Source of the DNA: an uncultured Muribaculaceae bacterium
Lineage (GTDB): Bacteria > Bacteroidota > Bacteroidia > Bacteroidales > Muribaculaceae
Reading direction: 5' to 3'
Assembly: GCA_938039795.1 (NCBI GenBank)
Contig: CALHWU010000149.1
Coordinates: 1-6,721 of the forward strand
Length of the DNA: 6,721 nucleotides
Position 1 is the stretch's first letter. Every line of letters starts with the position of its first letter. Of this stretch, positions 5,654-6,721 are shown one piece after another. The position numbers and the translations under genes were made by a program. Below the pieces are notes generated by a model, which had not been told where the DNA came from, searched no databases, and saw only the letters and a program-made list of their open reading frames with translations.

Positions 5654-6721
5654 ATGGCAAAAGAGATAAAATTTGAAATCAAGGCTCGCGAAGAGCTCAA
5701 GAAAGGCGTCGACGCTCTGGCCGATGCCGTGAAGGTGACCCTTGGCCCGAAAGGCCGCAATGTCATCATCGAGAAGAAATTCGGCGCACCCCACATCACC
5801 AAGGACGGCGTCAGCGTAGCCCGCGAGGTGGAGCTTGAGGATCCGTTCCAGAACATGGGCGCACAGCTCGTAAAGGAGGTTGCCTCCAAGACTGGCGACG
5901 ACGCCGGCGACGGCACAACCACCGCCACCGTCCTCGCACAGTCGATCATCAACGTCGGCCTTAAGAACGTGGCCGCCGGCGCCAACCCCATGGACATCAA
6001 GCGCGGCATCGACAAGGCCGTGGCTGCCGTAGTGGAAGGCATCCGCGCCCAGAGCGAGGAGGTAGGCGACGACTTCAAGAAGATCGAGGACGTGGCCCGC
6101 ATCTCAGCCAACAACGACGAGAACATCGGCCGCCTCATAGCCGAGGCCATGAAGAAAGTGAAGAAAGAGGGCGTGATCACCGTCGACGAGGCCAAGGGCA
6201 CCGAGACTACCGTCGACATCGTGGAGGGCATGCAGTTCGACCGCGGCTATATCTCGCCCTACTTCGTGACCAACACCGAGAAGATGGAGTGTGAGATGGA
6301 GTCGCCCTACGTGCTTATCTTCGACAAGAAGATCTCCAACCTCAAGGACATGCTCCCCATCCTCGAAGCCACCGCACAGAGCGGACGCCCCCTGCTGATC
6401 ATCGCCGAGGACGTCGAGTCGGAGGCTCTCGCCACCCTCGTCGTCAACCGTCTGCGCGGATCGCTGAAGATCTGCGCCGTCAAGGCTCCCGGCTTCGGCG
6501 ACCGCCGCAAGGAGATGCTTGAGGACATCGCAGTGCTCACCGGCGGCACAGTCGTATCGGAGGAGAAGGGCATGAAGCTCGAGAACACCACTCTCGACAT
6601 GCTCGGACGCGCCGAGAAGATCACCGTCAACAAGGAGAACACCACCATCGTCAACGGCGCAGGCAACAAGGACGCCATCGCCGCACGTGTGGCCCAGATA
6701 AAGACCCAGATCGAGAACACC
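5654..6721 (+). CDS. groEL: Chaperonin GroEL (Hsp60), 3'-partial
   Basis: The double-ring ATP-dependent chaperonin that encloses unfolded cytoplasmic proteins together with GroES. The reading frame begins MAKEIKFEIKAREELKKG and stays open to the last base of the window, giving 356 residues of the usual 540 to 545. The missing part is the end of the apical-intermediate region and the C-terminal equatorial domain, including the second part of the ATP site. Visible parts: ATP-binding LGPKG (30-34), DG at 51-52 and GDGTTTATV (85-93) in the equatorial domain, then the apical domain with GMQFDRGYISPYF (192-204). The substrate/GroES-binding residues Tyr199, Tyr203, Phe204, Leu234, Leu237, Leu259, Val263 and Val264 are conserved, as is VKAPGFGDRRK (276-286). 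The ATG at 5654 matches the conserved family N-terminus. No frameshift is seen. Confidence 0.98.
   Translation, partial: MAKEIKFEIKAREELKKGVDALADAVKVTLGPKGRNVIIEKKFGAPHITKDGVSVAREVELEDPFQNMGAQLVKEVASKTGDDAGDGTTTATVLAQSIINVGLKNVAAGANPMDIKRGIDKAVAAVVEGIRAQSEEVGDDFKKIEDVARISANNDENIGRLIAEAMKKVKKEGVITVDEAKGTETTVDIVEGMQFDRGYISPYFVTNTEKMECEMESPYVLIFDKKISNLKDMLPILEATAQSGRPLLIIAEDVESEALATLVVNRLRGSLKICAVKAPGFGDRRKEMLEDIAVLTGGTVVSEEKGMKLENTTLDMLGRAEKITVNKENTTIVNGAGNKDAIAARVAQIKTQIENT

Overview
The window reads as a stretch of chromosome from an anaerobic Bacteroidota bacterium, most likely order Bacteroidales. The GC-rich codon use (by eye) would suit a gut Muribaculaceae-like or similar lineage, but this placement is an inference from gene content, gene order and A-rich leaders without Shine-Dalgarno sites; there is no rRNA marker. 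All seven genes lie on the + strand and together fill nearly the whole window. I see no mobile element, CRISPR array, tRNA or rRNA, and no gap above 300 bases; the two largest gaps are 183 and 181 bases.

Region 1 (1-3914) is the membrane-bound, sodium-pumping methylmalonyl-CoA decarboxylase operon. It holds the carboxyltransferase alpha subunit (5' end cut off by the window), a secreted/membrane protein that fuses a lamin-tail domain to an OadG-type small subunit, the biotin carrier protein, and the beta subunit that carries out biotin decarboxylation and Na+ export. The genes are 16, 50 and 42 bases apart, and a strong intrinsic terminator closes the unit. Working together, alpha moves the carboxyl group of methylmalonyl-CoA to biotin on the carrier, and beta releases CO2 and drives Na+ out. 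The OadG-like protein should hold the complex together. This is the energy-conserving last step of succinate-to-propionate fermentation.

Region 2 (3915-5140) is a small two-gene unit: a 117-residue protein I do not recognise, overlapping by four bases a GTG-started tcdA, which makes the cyclic form of the t6A tRNA modification. The leader in front of it holds two perfect 10-base palindromes.

Region 3 (5141-6721) is the groES-groEL chaperonin operon, with groEL cut off at residue 356. Its upstream region has no CIRCE element but has a near-consensus sigma-54 (-24/-12) promoter-like sequence about 63 bases before the groES start, with small repeats further upstream that could be activator sites. 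That element and the lamin-tail/OadG fusion are the most interesting things here; the rest is ordinary core metabolism and housekeeping.
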